Part shown: one piece after another, positions 9,939 through 21,149 of the stretch
Layout: each line of letters starts with the position of its first letter
Numbering within the stretch: the first letter of the stretch is position 1
Assembly: GCA_010015655.1 (NCBI GenBank)
Contig: ML976660.1
Location: 592,607-656,606, forward strand
DNA: 64,000 nt
Direction: 5' to 3'
From: Bimuria novae-zelandiae CBS 107.79
Taxonomy: Eukaryota; Ascomycota; Dothideomycetes; Pleosporales; Didymosphaeriaceae
Notes under the pieces: generated by a model
Told to the model about the DNA's origin: nothing
What the model saw: only the letters and a program-made list of their open reading frames with translations
Database searches by the model: none
Made by a program: the position numbers and the translations under genes

Positions 9939-11376
9939 CACGCGGTAAACGAAAAATCGCGCACACCAAAACAACGCTAGTCCACCCCCGCCATGCAACA
10001 CTCTGCAGCCACCTTTTTACACAAAAATAAAACTCTACACGCTACACTACTTTATAATAATATTTTACTACGTAATTAATTAGATAGCCTAATTACTTAA
10101 TAACCCCTATTTAAACACGCTAAAAAAGTCGCGGATTAAAGGTGCCTACAAGTTTATAGATTTCCGCCGCATACCCTACTATTACAACAATGTTTTTAGC
10201 TATTACGGCGTAAAACGCCGCCAGGGCTGGGAGATACTTACTAAGGACAATATAGAGGCTGATAGGACCTATTATAATAGTATATTAACGGCGGAGAAGC
10301 GCGGTAGACCCTTAAAGCTATCTTTAGAGGACCTAGAGCGTGCTAATAAGTATTTATAAGACCTAGGATAAGACGCCCGCGTCCTTACATAGGAGTAGCT
10401 AGTATATAAATTAGATCTTGGCGTTAGCGGCAAGACCCTTAAGGAGTATCTCTACACTATAGATTACTTAAAATGCGTTACTTATAATAAAGGCTAGATC
10501 TCTTAGCGCGTTGCAAAGCTCCGCGTTAAGTACTCTACTATTATGCTTAAAAAGTACCTTAATAAGAAGGACTGGCGCCGCGTACGCTTCTCTAACAAGG
10601 TACACTAGAGTATAGGGCCTAAGGGCAAGATAAGGATTGTTAAAAAACCTAGAGAGCGCTACTATCGCGATTGTATATAACACACATTAAATTGTAACGA
10701 CGAGAAGACTCTAGAGCGCTAGCACTTATAGGCTACTATAGGCTTTAATTTTAAGAGCGACTTATACTTTTACGACGTCTTAGGCAATAAAAATAGCAAG
10801 ATAAGCCTTAAAGTATACTATAACGCGATCCTTAAGCGTATTATTAAGCTATAGATTTTACGCGGCGACGACTTCGTGCTAGAGGAAGATAACAACTCTA
10901 GTTATAAGATAAGTAAATCCTCTAATAATATTGTTTATAATTAGAAGAAAACCTATGGCTTAAAGTCCTACTTTAACTATACACACTTACCTAATTTAGT
11001 ACCTATAGAAAATTGCTAGCAGCCTCTAAAGTAGTGTCTTAAAAGGTTCCCCTATTAGGACGTCTTTGAAACAAGAGACCTCGCAATTAAAGGCTAATAA
11101 TTAATTAGTTAAAAGTTTATAAACAAGCGCGTTAATAGCATGCCGTAAAGGCTACAAGACTGCTGTAACTCCAGCGGAGAAATTACAGGTTATTAAGCTT
11201 AACACTAAACAAAAGTCATGTATATACAGATCTACATATAAAGCAAGCCTCACGGTGCGATTTGGCGTCGAAATCGATTTAATATGGCTCGAATTTCGAC
11301 TTTGTAGGGCAAATGTATGGGTGACAAAAAGCTAACTCATCTAGTTTGGTGTGCGCGATTTTTCGTTTACCGCGTG
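9939..11376 (+). mobile_element. TE4: Tc1-like transposon, 1438 bp
   Basis: Inverted termini CACGCGGTAAACGAAAAATC at 9939 and their complement ending at 11376 bound the element. The GA-rich flanks (TAGAGAGA left, AGAGAGTA right) leave the target duplication ambiguous; no clean TA is seen at these exact borders. The related unoccupied sequence at about 25100-25125 suggests insertion into TE3-type sequence. Confidence 0.8.
10130..11190 (+). pseudogene. TE4 transposase remnant (DDE_3, Tc1 family)
   Basis: The plus strand retains coherent Tc1-type text: RFSNKVH near 10590 (first catalytic region, Asp changed to Asn), ISLKVYYNAI near 10800, GDDFVLEEDN near 10865, and PNLVPIENC near 11000, which corresponds to the P-D-L-x-P-I-E-N motif. 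Trp and Gln sites are stops, and Asp to Asn changes fit G to A mutation. Not functional. Confidence 0.78.
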
Positions 11377-12407
11377 AGAGAGTACTATATCTATACGCGT
11401 AATCCCTAACTTCGCGCAACGCCCAACTTGGTAGTATATTAGTAATTATAAACATAAAGCTCTATAGCTTCGTAAAAAATATATTATTACGAGATTTTTT
11501 GTTAGAGTACTCTCTAAATTCATGCGATAATTTAATCTTATATATACTGTTTTAGCCAATTAATATAGTAGCTATAAAAGTAAATTATAGTAAGTTATAT
11601 GGCTAGAGTAATATTAAATAACGCATTAGCTATAGCAGCCCTAGCACAGTATATACGCTTTTAATTTCTAATTATTAGCTTTAAAGTCTTTTTATTACTT
11701 TTTTAAAATAATTATAAAGCTTTTTAAGCATTACAAGCTTCCTTTTAGCGTTATTTTTTACTATACGTTAGCCTATTAAGTAGCTAGCTTAGCTAGCTCC
11801 TTTTTACGTACTAATTTAGCTACTTTTCTTTTTATACGCCTCTTATCCTTTAGCTTTTCCTTAACTCACTTTAATATAATAATAAGTTACTCTTTATTAG
11901 CCTTTATAAGCTTCTCTTAACGCTTAAGGTCCTTAATATCTTATATATTACTTTTGCCTCCTTCCGTGCACGTGGTGACTAGAAAATAGTACCTCTATAG
12001 TACTATATGCCACTTGTATTAACTACCACACGCTTGGCAGCAGAGCGGCTTGGAAACTGAATGTACCCCAACACGGACGTCGGCCTGTCAGGAACAATCC
12101 AACCGGTACGCTTTCTCGACATCCCTCTTCGAACCGTGTTGCTCCGATAATAGAGCTTCCGACAACCTAGGAAACAATCTATGTAGATGTTTATGACCGT
12201 GGGCACCAATCAACTTGCAGGTCTGGCGCAGATACCAGTGTCGACAGGTCACTATCGTGGACTACTCAACGAAGACCATGTAGTCGGCTACTGCTATAAA
12301 GTCTGAATGGTTTCGCTCTCTTCCAGGGCCATCAAGGCGCTCATCAGCTTCGCTGAAACATCAATCACTCTTTCAAGATCCTTCAGGTCTCAGTTCAGTC
12401 TTTCAAA
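11377..12407. other. Decayed transposon tail, then compartment boundary
   Basis: About 11690-11965 read on the minus strand gives a Lys/Arg/Glu-rich helical text with stops at Gln-like positions, resembling the C-terminal tail of pogo-type transposases. From about 11990 the composition turns abruptly to balanced, marking the edge of the gene island. The next 400 bp are the upstream region of the deuterolysin gene, with no other gene seen. Confidence 0.55.
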
Positions 12408-13678
12408 ATGAAAGTCCTCTCTCTCGCTGCCTTGATCTCGCTGGTCAACGCCTCTGTAGTCAGCAAACGCGCGTCGCCTCTTGATGTGAAGCTTGAGTTG
12501 ACCGGTAACACGGTAGTCTAGGCTTCTGTCACCAATACTGGTACCGATGCCATCAAAGTTTGGAAGACTGGATCTCTGTTCGGAGAGCACGTGACCGAGA
12601 AAGCTCAGGTCTTCCAAGGCAGTAAGCAAAATGCTTCGTGAAGTTGAATGTTCAACAGTTCTCATATCATCACAGGCTCCAAGGTCGCTTTTGGTGGTAT
12701 CAAGCTCCGTGTGACCACTGACAACATTTCTGAGGAGTTTTTCCAGGTTATCGCTCCTGGTGAGACTGTGAACACTTCCTTCGACGTGGCTGAGCTGCAC
12801 GACCTCAGCACCGGCGGAACCTTCGACATTGCGTCGGTCGGGGCTTTCTCTACTGCTCCTGTGGACTCGACCGAACTTACCGGCGCTATCGAATTCACTA
12901 GCAACACCATCACCGCTTCCGTCGATGGCGCTGCCGCTGAGAAAGTCCGCCGTGACTTCACGAAGCGATCTACTTCCCAGTCTGACTGCACTAGCACCAA
13001 GAGGACATCCACTGTTAGTCGACCATCAAGTTCAGTTGCTATGTTTTCGCGGGATCAGGCAAAGCCTTCTCTCTTGTTAGCTAAAGCATACGCGCTGATG
13101 TTCCTCACTTGTTTGGCCAGTACTGACATTGTGTCTGTTTCTAGGTCAATGCCCTTGCCAACTGCAGGACTCTCGCTCAGGCTGCTTACAACGCTGCTAG
13201 CACCAACACCGCGAAGGTACAGGAGTACTTCAAGAGCACCCCATCGAGTACCATCTCTACTCTACGAACCGTGCTTCAGAGGGTAGTCACTGAGTGCGGC
13301 TCATCGACCTCTGGTGTCTCCAGGACCTACTGCACTGACGTCTATGGGGCCTGCGGCTCCAACGTCTTGGCTTACACCCTCCCGTCTGCCAGCTACATTG
13401 TCAACTGTCCCTTGTACTTCAGCGCTCTTCCTGCTCTTACGAAGACCTGCCACGCTCAGGACCAGGCCACAACCACTCTCCACGAAGTCACCCACTTGAG
13501 CCAGATCGGTGGAACCGGCGACTTGGGCTGTGGCTACGCCGCCGCAACTCGTCTCTCTACTTCTTCGGCCCTTAACGCTGACAGCTATGCACTGTTCGCC
13601 AACGGTAAGTTGTTCACCATCCCATTGTCGGATGCGAGCTTTCCTCTGACGTCTCCAGCTATCTACGCCGGTTGCTAA
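12408..13678 (+). pseudogene. Deuterolysin (M35 neutral protease) gene with one nonsense codon
   Basis: This is a secreted zinc endopeptidase of family M35. Exons: 12408-12621, 12676-13013, 13145-13604, 13659-13678. All three introns have GT/AG borders and keep the frame; the last splice makes Ala by joining G and CT. The product starts with a signal peptide (MKVLSLAALISLVNA), has a propeptide with dibasic sites, and in exon 3 carries the zinc motif HEVTH (codons 297-301) plus the downstream GTGDLGCGY region typical of aspzincins. Codon 38 (12519-12521) is TAG, in an otherwise intact frame of 344 codons. No intron can skip it without losing conserved sequence. It may be a recent pseudogene, a sequencing error, or a case of readthrough. 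It lies about 500 bp from the RIP-affected block. Confidence 0.85.
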
Positions 13679-14245
13679 ATACATATTCTTCCGGATGTGA
13701 GGATGGATAGCTAGAGCGGGTTGATTTGGAAACTTCTGGAATCACTGTGCCATGACGAAGGATTGGTGGCGGTGCTGACTATCTTAACGTCTCCGCGCTC
13801 CGTATCAATCTTCCATAGCTGTCGAATGATACATGAGTTGACACATTTCATTATCAAACAACGTGCGCGATGATACATTGTCATGTTCATGTGGAGAACT
13901 TAATGATTTTCAATATAACCAATGGTAAGCAAATTTGAAAAGGCCCCTTAGACGATTATCAATACTAGAGGTAGTTAGTGCTCCAAGCAGCAAGGTGAAT
14001 GCTGGACTTGCTGCTTGAAAGAAAGGACTCGCATAATATCGTCGCTGCTAAATATCGAATGTGGTCCGCCTCTTTAATGCTTACATTGATTATGATATTA
14101 CTTGTCAAAATTGATGCAGGTTGCTCTTGCCACAGTCGAGGAGCAACTCATGCAAGCGTACACACACCAGCGCAGACTATTCCACTTTAGCCACGGCGCA
14201 TGCGAGTAGTTCTGCAGCCTCCTTTTCTAGCTCTTATTAAACAAA
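13679..14245. other. Intergenic, no gene seen
   Basis: This is downstream sequence of the deuterolysin gene. Short frames here show no family resemblance. The stretch has moderate AT content and no clear repeats. Confidence 0.5.
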
Positions 14246-14440
14246 AAACCCAACACCACCGCCATCACCTCGTCCCTCCTCCAAACCCTCCGCTCGAACC
14301 TCGACGACGCCCCCCTCGTGCTAACCTACGCGGGAAAAGCCACTCTTTATAGCTCATTTGAATATGACCATCCACCCGTCCACTCCATCAGTGATGACGA
14401 TGTCCCATCTTTTTCGCTCTACGGAGGCGCAAAAGCATAG
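14246..14440 (+). other. Possible orphan coding fragment
   Basis: The plus strand is open from near 14225 to a TAG at about 14438 and reads as a plausible protein segment (ITSSLLQTLRSNLDDAPLVL near its start). It follows a TTCTAG that could be an acceptor site. There is no ATG and no upstream exon, so it may be a gene fragment. It overlaps the end of the decayed gene on the opposite strand. Chance opening cannot be excluded. Confidence 0.2.
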
Positions 14441-15640
14441 CCTGTGACCTCTACATTTCCGTTGGTATAGACAATTAGACCATTGGTCTCTTCGTCCATC
14501 TCGCCGTCTTCTTCATTACTCATGAATTTGCGAATCTGAGGCCACAAGGCGTGCATACCGACCAATCCCTCCTCTGTCTTAGTCTGTATAGGCGCATGAG
14601 TACCGGGTGTGACGACGTGTATTTTCATTTGGCTTATGGAAACCATGTCGGATTTTAATCCGCTTGTGTTGACGAAAGTGGTCAGTGGTCCCGGCGCATA
14701 CTTTCCGGGTGCGTAAGAGCCACTGGTGCCAAGAAACAAGGCCGGGTCTCAGGGTTCCTTGTCCGCAATGCCCCACGCAAAGGCCACCTGTCTCTTTTTT
14801 TCCCTTGTGTGAAACATGTGGAATGCGTTCTCTTGGTTCTGCGATTGTGTGTACAACCGGGTATTTTGTGTTGTTGTTCGCGAACTCAACGGCTGCAGCT
14901 GACGTCTTGATGCACTTGTTGATGAAGTTATCGGGCACCAGGTCTGCCTCAGGGCTCTTTTACCACTCAACCTCGAGCTTAGCTAGCTTTTGATGATGCG
15001 CAACCGCGTGAGTGGTGGTCAGTCTTGCGTACCGCCAACCGTTCCGGGCTGCGATGATCTGGTCTACTGCCTCCTCTTTCTCAGCCTCGCTCTTCGCTTC
15101 ATCGAGAAGCTTTCGTACGCGTTTTATGCCGTTGACCAGAAATTCTTGAAACCCTAAGCACACATCGATCTCGCAATGGGGGCAGATGAATGCGTCCGCA
15201 TTTACCGGATGCAGCATATGGATGTAGCCACGGGCGGGCAGATGCCAGAAGGCTTAAGACTCTTCGGGGGGTGCGAGTTTGGTTCCATCGCGCCAATCGA
15301 TGAAGTCCTCGTACGCGAATCCGTTGAAGATGTATCCAATCCGGTCACTGTTGTGTTTCATTGCGCATTGCCAGGCCTTGAAGAGAGCGAAGTCCGTGAG
15401 AATGAATACAACTTTTGCTTTGATTCCGTTAACTGGAGTGATTTGTGGGACCCATTCAGGGGTGCAGCTGGGATGCATGTGGGAAGAAGCCATGCCCATG
15501 GTATTGCCCTGTGTTCCAAGGTTGATGTGAAGAACACCAACAAGTGGTGCATGAGTATTTATGTGTTGATCGTACCCGGTAGAACGCTTCGTGGGGGCTC
15601 TTGGTGATTTTCATTTGGGTGAATATTTCAGTGGTGAAAT
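14419..15640 (-). pseudogene. Decayed gene of unrecognised family
   Basis: On the minus strand a protein-like text runs for roughly 390 codons, broken by few lesions. A TGA near 15605 and a TAA near 15254 sit in one frame; the latter separates DGTKLAPPEES from AFWHLPARGYIH. A TAA near 14957 follows LEVEW, a 1-nt frame change occurs near 14825, and a TGA lies near 14745. The text then continues to a natural end at 14419. Visible features are a CPHCEIDVC cysteine cluster (near 15160), a Lys/Glu-rich helix and an acidic C-terminal part (SNEEDGEMDEE). I do not recognise the family. The stops fit C to T changes, but the frameshift does not. It could instead be a multi-exon gene, but no GT/AG pair removes these stops neatly. 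Confidence 0.5.
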
Positions 15641-16335
15641 GTAAAGCTCGTTGGTCCTCGCCGCTTGACTTTAACGATTTAAACATTGAGCACTGTTTCA
15701 CCTATTGTGAAAGAACGTACATTGTAGAAGCTGAGAATGCCCAGGTGAGCAAGATTTTTGTAGTTGAGACGTCCAAGAATTGTTGACCCTGTATGAGTCT
15801 TACGTGTGGGTCCGGAGAGTCAACCAAGGCTCGCACCCGTGCATGTGCAGGTGCTCTGTGTGACATACTCGGTCTATGTTTTTCATATCTTATAGAAACT
15901 ACCACGTTGAGAACCTTGGAAACTTTTTGGAAACAATGAAGTTCGGATGTGAGTAAGTTCGTAGTGGAGCTCGTGTAGCCGTCCAAGCTCCGCCCAGGTC
16001 GACTGTGAATATATTTCGCAAAACTTCGCATCTGATTGGTTGACTTTACGCTAGCCAATGACGTGGCTAGATGGCCGAGGTAACACGTGACCCGCGACAT
16101 TCCGAGGTCTCTGAGCCTCACAATGTGGTAAGGAACGAATCTTTTCGTCCAGTCTCAGGAAATGGTCTATTTAGGTGATCTGAAGGGTTTCCCCTTTTGA
16201 TGGAAAGCACGCCCAGAAGCTTGCGCCTTCTTTTCTTAAAAGACAGCCGCGGCCTGCCTGCTGGACGCAGACGGTCCTATTTTGCATTCGTTTTAGATTC
16301 GCAGTCAAATAACGTCAAAGGGCAATAGTTTCACG
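15641..16335. other. Intergenic, upstream of the carboxylesterase
   Basis: No coding sequence is recognised here. The last 100 bp before the ATG at 16336 are pyrimidine-rich in part, as in fungal promoters, but no clear TATA box is visible. Confidence 0.45.
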
Positions 16336-17987
16336 ATGTTGTCCTGCAGCGGTGTTCCCCTCTTCGTGGTCGCAACGCAGCTGGTCGCGCCAGCTCTTGC
16401 GCACAGTACCCATGGTAGCCATCCCGTCGTTGATCTAGGCAACGTCAAATACCAAGGTCACTACAACGACACCCTGGGAATCAATAAGTACCAAGGCATT
16501 CGATTCGCTGAGCCACCAGTCGGACCACTACGCTGGAAAGCACCGCAGACCTACATCCCCCGAAATGACTCCACTATCATAGTGGACGCCACGCAATCTG
16601 GTCCACCTTGCGTGCAGGGCTATCCTCAGTGGACGATTTCTGGCCCTGTTCCATCCACTGGATCGGAGGACTGTTTATTTCTCGATATCTACGTCCCTGC
16701 GAACGCGACAAAAGACAGCAAACTACCAATCGCACTAAGTATCCCCGGAGGCGGCTATGTTATGGGGTACGCGGGGCAAAGCTCTCCGTATGCGCTGATG
16801 AGGCACTCTGGTAATAGCTTCATCTTCGTCAACATACAGTATCGCCTTGGTGCGTATGGCTTCCTCGGGTCCGAAAAGTACCTGCAGGAAGGAGGAGCGG
16901 CGAATGTCGGCTTGCTCGATCAGCGGCTCGCGATGGAGTGGGTGCAAGAACACATAGAGATCTTCGGGGGCGATTCATCGAAAATAACTATTCTGGGCGG
17001 GAGTGCAGGTGGTGGGAGTGTGACGAGCCATCTAATTTGGAAAGGTGGCATCGGGAAGCCACCATTCCACGCGGCGATGGCGGACTTCAGCTGGTGGCAG
17101 CAATATCTGGAGGAAGAACAATTGGAAAAGCAGTATGAAAACCTGCTTGATTTATCTAACTGTTCCTCGCTTGAGTGCTTGCAGGCGCTTCCTGAAGAAA
17201 CGTTAATAGAGGGAACGCAGGCTACTTACATATCCGCATATGCGGAAAGATCCTACGGCTACGGCAACTTCTACTACGGGCCTTATGTTGACGGAGACAT
17301 CATTCGAGATCTCCCTTCTCGAGAGTTTCGTGAAGGACACTTCGTGAAAGTGCCCACATGGACAACCCGAGAGGGATATGAGGGGTTTACGTTCAGTAAT
17401 CAGTCCATGACCACGTTTGAAGAAGAGGTTGTAGACCTGAAGATTCAATTTCCATGCGCGAGCGAGGGGTTTATTGACCACTTGTTCGCGCTGTATCCTC
17501 GAGAAAATTTCAACTCTACCTTCTGGCAGCGTCTAACCTGGTTCGGGCAAGTTAGACAAATAGAAAATTAGCTTGCACTGCTAACGCCTTACACAGCGAC
17601 TTCTCCATCAACTGCCCGACTTACTACATTGCCTCCTCACTCTCTGGACTTGATGTACCCGTCTACAAGCAGATTTTTAATGTCGGCACCCAGACTCACG
17701 GCGCCATGGGACCTTATCTGGGTGACCTCGACTATGCATCCGAACGGGGAGCGAACATGACCCTAGCGAACGTCGTGAGAGACTGGTGGGTCTCTTTTGT
17801 CGTACACAGCGATCCGAATGCGCAAAGCTGGAGCGACGTGGCGAAGCCATTTTGGCCGAGCTACGCAGAGTTCGGAGAGGTGATGAGTGTCAATTTTACG
17901 GAGCTTGGAGCTGTGTATGATAGGTACTACGACGATACAGAACGGTGTAGTTTCTTCTGGAGGAACGAAAAGACGGTACAGAACTAG
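16336..17987 (+). CDS. Secreted type-B carboxylesterase/lipase
   Basis: This is an alpha/beta-hydrolase of the type-B carboxylesterase family, predicted to hydrolyse esters outside the cell. Exons 16336-17540 and 17597-17987 give 531 residues. The intron uses the donor GTTCGG; the other nearby GT (17551) would break the frame. Residues 1-22 form a signal peptide ending PALA. The oxyanion-hole motif GGGYVMGY lies at about 138-145. The nucleophile elbow GGSAGG has Ser223. A REGYEG segment in exon 1 probably carries the acidic residue, and TQTHGAMGPYL in exon 2 the catalytic His. EDCLFLDIYVP matches the family's second signature. There are several N-glycosylation sequons. Substrate is unknown. 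The gene appears intact. Confidence 0.88.
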
Positions 17988-18185
17988 ATGCGGGTATTGG
18001 AGCACATGGCTCTCTGGCAATCGTCCTGGAGTCCTGAGGAATTATCGTAAAGCAAACTCCTGTATATTACGTTGTGTAGTAATATGCGGCAGGCATACTA
18101 GCGAGGCACCGACGTTCAGCGCCTGACATCCACCATCTTTTACTCCCTATTTCATTTACCCATGTTTGCCGCAGGTCAAAACCAA

Positions 18186-18192
18186 TATAAAA
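18186..18192 (+). promoter_or_regulatory. TATA-like element before the 18272 gene
   Basis: The sequence TATAAAA lies about 80 bp upstream of the ATG at 18272, followed by a CT-rich stretch, a common fungal core-promoter arrangement. The assignment rests on position and sequence only. Confidence 0.45.
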
Positions 18193-18271
18193 CCGGCAGT
18201 GGCTACGGCTCCGTCTTCTTAATACACTCGACTTCAACCTGCTCCACTCCACCACAATCCGCTGCCACACG

Positions 18272-19579
18272 ATGCCTCCCAAGCGCAAACGAACCGGAAT
18301 CGAGGAGGAGGAGCGCACGAGTCTGACGTACGCCGGCGAAATTCAATGGCTGCGCTGGCTCACCCACAAATCGGAGGAGCAAGTACCTTATGTCGACATC
18401 GAGGAAGATGGAGCGAACCAGAAACTCCTAACCGCGGCCTGCAAACTGGTATACATACTATACCACGACATCGAAACACACGATTGCCTTAATTCGCTAC
18501 TCCGGTCGCTGAACAATGGTGCGAGTGCATTGAACAGCGGATCAGTGAAGGCCGCCAAGGTCCAACAATCCGGCTGGAAGGGCCAAATCATAAACAAGTT
18601 CTTCATCCCGCATGTGAAGGAGCTCAAGCGGAAGTGGGAGGTCGCGCATCCTTATGCCAGCTTCGCGAGTCTACCCGAGCCAGATCGCATCAAGCAATGG
18701 ATGGACGCCTACGACGCCGACCCGGTTGCCATGGTAGCCGTGATGCTGAAACCGATCGTTAAGGTCCTCGACCTGAAGAGCATCTTCAGGACAGATTTGG
18801 TTGGTGAAGACCGCAGCAGGATGCGTGCCATTCAAGCCATGCTGCGTCAAAAGTACTGGTTTGGCTGTGCTTGTTCATACAAGTACAGTGTCGAAGCGAT
18901 GAAGAAGGTGAGCACCGTTCGTTGCACCTTGTCGAATATTGGGGGTGGGTCCATCGCTCTAAAGTGCACAACTCTGGATTTTTTTTAGCGAGATATAACT
19001 CCTTCTTGCTGTCAAAGATTGCTAACGTATTAGGGCAAAACCTTGGAGGATTGGGCAAAGTATGCCAAAATCGAACACACTGCGCGCAGCATAGTACCGA
19101 TGGAAACCTTGCCAGTCTCGGCGGAATTTATCGCTATTGGGCCGTCAGCGAAGAAGGCAAAGGCATCGACAAGTGTTGCGATCGATTCCGAAAAGCAGTC
19201 ACTCGGTCTTACGAGCGATACACCAAGCCAATCTGCTCCCGATTCCGTCCCCTTTCCAGCGGAAGAGGAGCAGATCAGCGTCGAAGAGAGCTACACCAAA
19301 CCGCATAGCAGGTCCATGTCGCGCACCACATCCGTGTCCGATTCATTGCCTGCTCCAGACACAAAGATAATTGACATGGAGGGGCATGGCGCGATCCTTC
19401 AAGAACAACTCGCGTCGCCTTCACCATCTACCATAAGTACGTCGACTTCATCTCAAGGCTCGAAGAAGCCTATGAGCATCGCCAATTTCTTGGGTACCGC
19501 GGACCCGGCTGTTCCCAGATCAACGACACCATCGGAAGCGCGCTCGTCCTCGGCTGCGGTAGATGACGATCTGCTCTGA
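18272..19579 (+). CDS. Unrecognised protein, N-terminal basic, C-terminal Ser/Pro-rich
   Basis: Exons 18272-18907 and 19034-19579 join in phase 0 (donor GTGAGC, acceptor TATTAG with a GCTAAC branch-like site 16 bp earlier) to give 393 residues. The N-terminus PPKRKRTG looks like a nuclear localisation signal. Residues about 20-210 appear globular and helical, with a Trp-rich start (IQWLRWLTHK) and the segment WKGQIINKFFIPHVKELKRKWE. From about 245 the chain is Ser/Pro/Thr-rich and probably disordered, ending in DDDLL. I do not recognise a domain. Nuclear location is an inference from the basic motif. Confidence 0.75.
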
Positions 19580-20042
19580 GACCGCCTCGGGGGAAACATG
19601 GAGTAACAACAGCTGGCATGGGGCCCATTCATAGGGTACAACACTGTCTTAGAACCGTCTAAGCTGCTCTGTGGATGAGAGATGCCTAGAGCGCAAGGCA
19701 TTTGATGTGAGGGCGGCTGTTGGAAAAGTGAATTTTGCCGACCACCTGGGGCACTCAATCAGGCTAGCTTGCGTGATTAGCTCAGGAGCGCGCAACCTGT
19801 TCACAGTGTTTGCACAACCATGTTCTTAAATACAAGACGGATATATATTCTGAATGATTCAAAACTTTGGTTTCGGAAATTGAAGCAGTGATAATCGGCA
19901 GGATTGAAGACGATCTAGTCTAATGTGCGCATGCACGATCTACACATGTATCTATGGATACGTGTACCTCGAGGTATTTCCCACCAACGCCGAAGAATAC
20001 AAGCTCTAAAAGCGAACAATCTGCGGTGGATACAATGCCACT
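19580..20042. other. Intergenic between convergent genes
   Basis: Shared 3' region of the 18272 gene and the Old Yellow Enzyme gene. No feature is recognised. Confidence 0.5.
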
Positions 20043-21149
20043 CTATGCCTGCGCTGACAAAAATTCTTTGCTGAACGGATAATCCAAATAGCCCTCTGCC
20101 TTCATCGGGCTATAGAACGTATCCCGGTCGTACGGGTTCAGCTCAATGCCCTTCTCCAGGCGGAACACCAAGTCCGGCGTGCTGATAAAGTAGCGTCCGA
20201 ATACAACGATGACATCCTTGTTAGGGTACTGTTTATCAACAACTCTGGGTGCAGAATTGGGACCTAGGCCACCAGCAATGAGAACCGTGTTTCTAAACTG
20301 GTCGACAAAGGGCTCCAATTTGTCGGCAGGGCTGTCGTCGTCCTCTACGTTGCCGTCGAGACGGGATTCAACCAGGTGGATGTAAGCGAGATCGTTCAAG
20401 GAGTCGAGCTTCTTGACGATGTCTTTGAATTGGGGTATCGGGTCATCCATCCTCATGCCCTGGAAGCTGCTGTAAGGAGAGAGACGAACACTAGTCTTCT
20501 TTGCACCAATGGCTTCCGCAACAGCCTTTGTAGACTCATAGACGAATCGCGAACGGTTCTCCACGGAACCACCCCATTCGTCGGTGCGCTGGTTGACCTT
20601 GTCCTGGTTGAACTGGTCAATTAGATAGCCATTGGCGCCGTGAAGCTCGACACCGTCGAAACCGGCTTCGATGGCGTTCTTGGCAGCTTGCACGTAGTCC
20701 CCGATAGTCAGCTTGATTTCTTCGACGGTCATCTCCTTTGGTGTGGCAAAGCCCTCGCCAAGTGACACTGGACTGGATGTCTTGATAGTAATTCCCTCCT
20801 TCTCTGCTTGTGCAGGGTCGGCGACACGGCCAAGGGCCCACAGTTGGAGGTAGATGAAGCTGCCCTTCTCGTGAACCGCTTCGGTCACTTTTTTCCATGA
20901 CTCAATCTGCTCTTTGGTGTAGATACCCGGCACGTTGGGGTATCCACCGGCTTGGTGTGAAATCAAGGTCGCTTCGGAAATGAGGAGAGTTCCAGGAACT
21001 GAAGCCCTTTGGGCATAGTATTCTGCTACCATTGGAAGAGGAACGTGATTCTCGTCGGCACGGAACCTGGTCAATGGGGCCATGCTTATGCGGTGCTTAA
21101 GCTGGACGTCACCGACCTTGAGGGGCTTGAAGAGTCTGGAGCTGGACAT
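20043..21149 (-). CDS. NADPH dehydrogenase / Old Yellow Enzyme family flavoprotein
   Basis: This is an FMN-dependent ene-reductase of the Old Yellow Enzyme family, which reduces activated C=C bonds with NAD(P)H; the cell's own substrate is not evident. The start chosen is the ATG at 21149 (MSSSRLFKPLKVG), giving 368 residues, the usual family length. An in-frame ATG at 21290 would add 47 residues not expected in the family. Conserved features are SMAPLTRFR (22-30), LQLWALGR (101-108), the substrate-binding HGANGYL with His170, Asn173 and Tyr175, the following QFNQDKVNQRTDEWGGS, and a C-terminal IAGGLG/VFGRYF phosphate-binding part. There is no intron. The gene is intact, and its upstream region abuts the TE3b block. 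Confidence 0.92.
   Translation of the reverse strand: MSSSRLFKPLKVGDVQLKHRISMAPLTRFRADENHVPLPMVAEYYAQRASVPGTLLISEATLISHQAGGYPNVPGIYTKEQIESWKKVTEAVHEKGSFIYLQLWALGRVADPAQAEKEGITIKTSSPVSLGEGFATPKEMTVEEIKLTIGDYVQAAKNAIEAGFDGVELHGANGYLIDQFNQDKVNQRTDEWGGSVENRSRFVYESTKAVAEAIGAKKTSVRLSPYSSFQGMRMDDPIPQFKDIVKKLDSLNDLAYIHLVESRLDGNVEDDDSPADKLEPFVDQFRNTVLIAGGLGPNSAPRVVDKQYPNKDVIVVFGRYFISTPDLVFRLEKGIELNPYDRDTFYSPMKAEGYLDYPFSKEFLSAQA

Noticed and set aside
9939..11376. TE4 as a hAT element because of terminal direct repeats
   Set aside because: The internal text matches Tc1/DDE_3 transposase motifs, and no 8-bp duplication fits the borders.
17551..17596. Alternative esterase intron from the GTTAGA donor at 17551
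   Set aside because: It leaves the second exon out of frame with the conserved DFSINCPTYY and His-containing region; the donor at 17541 keeps the frame.
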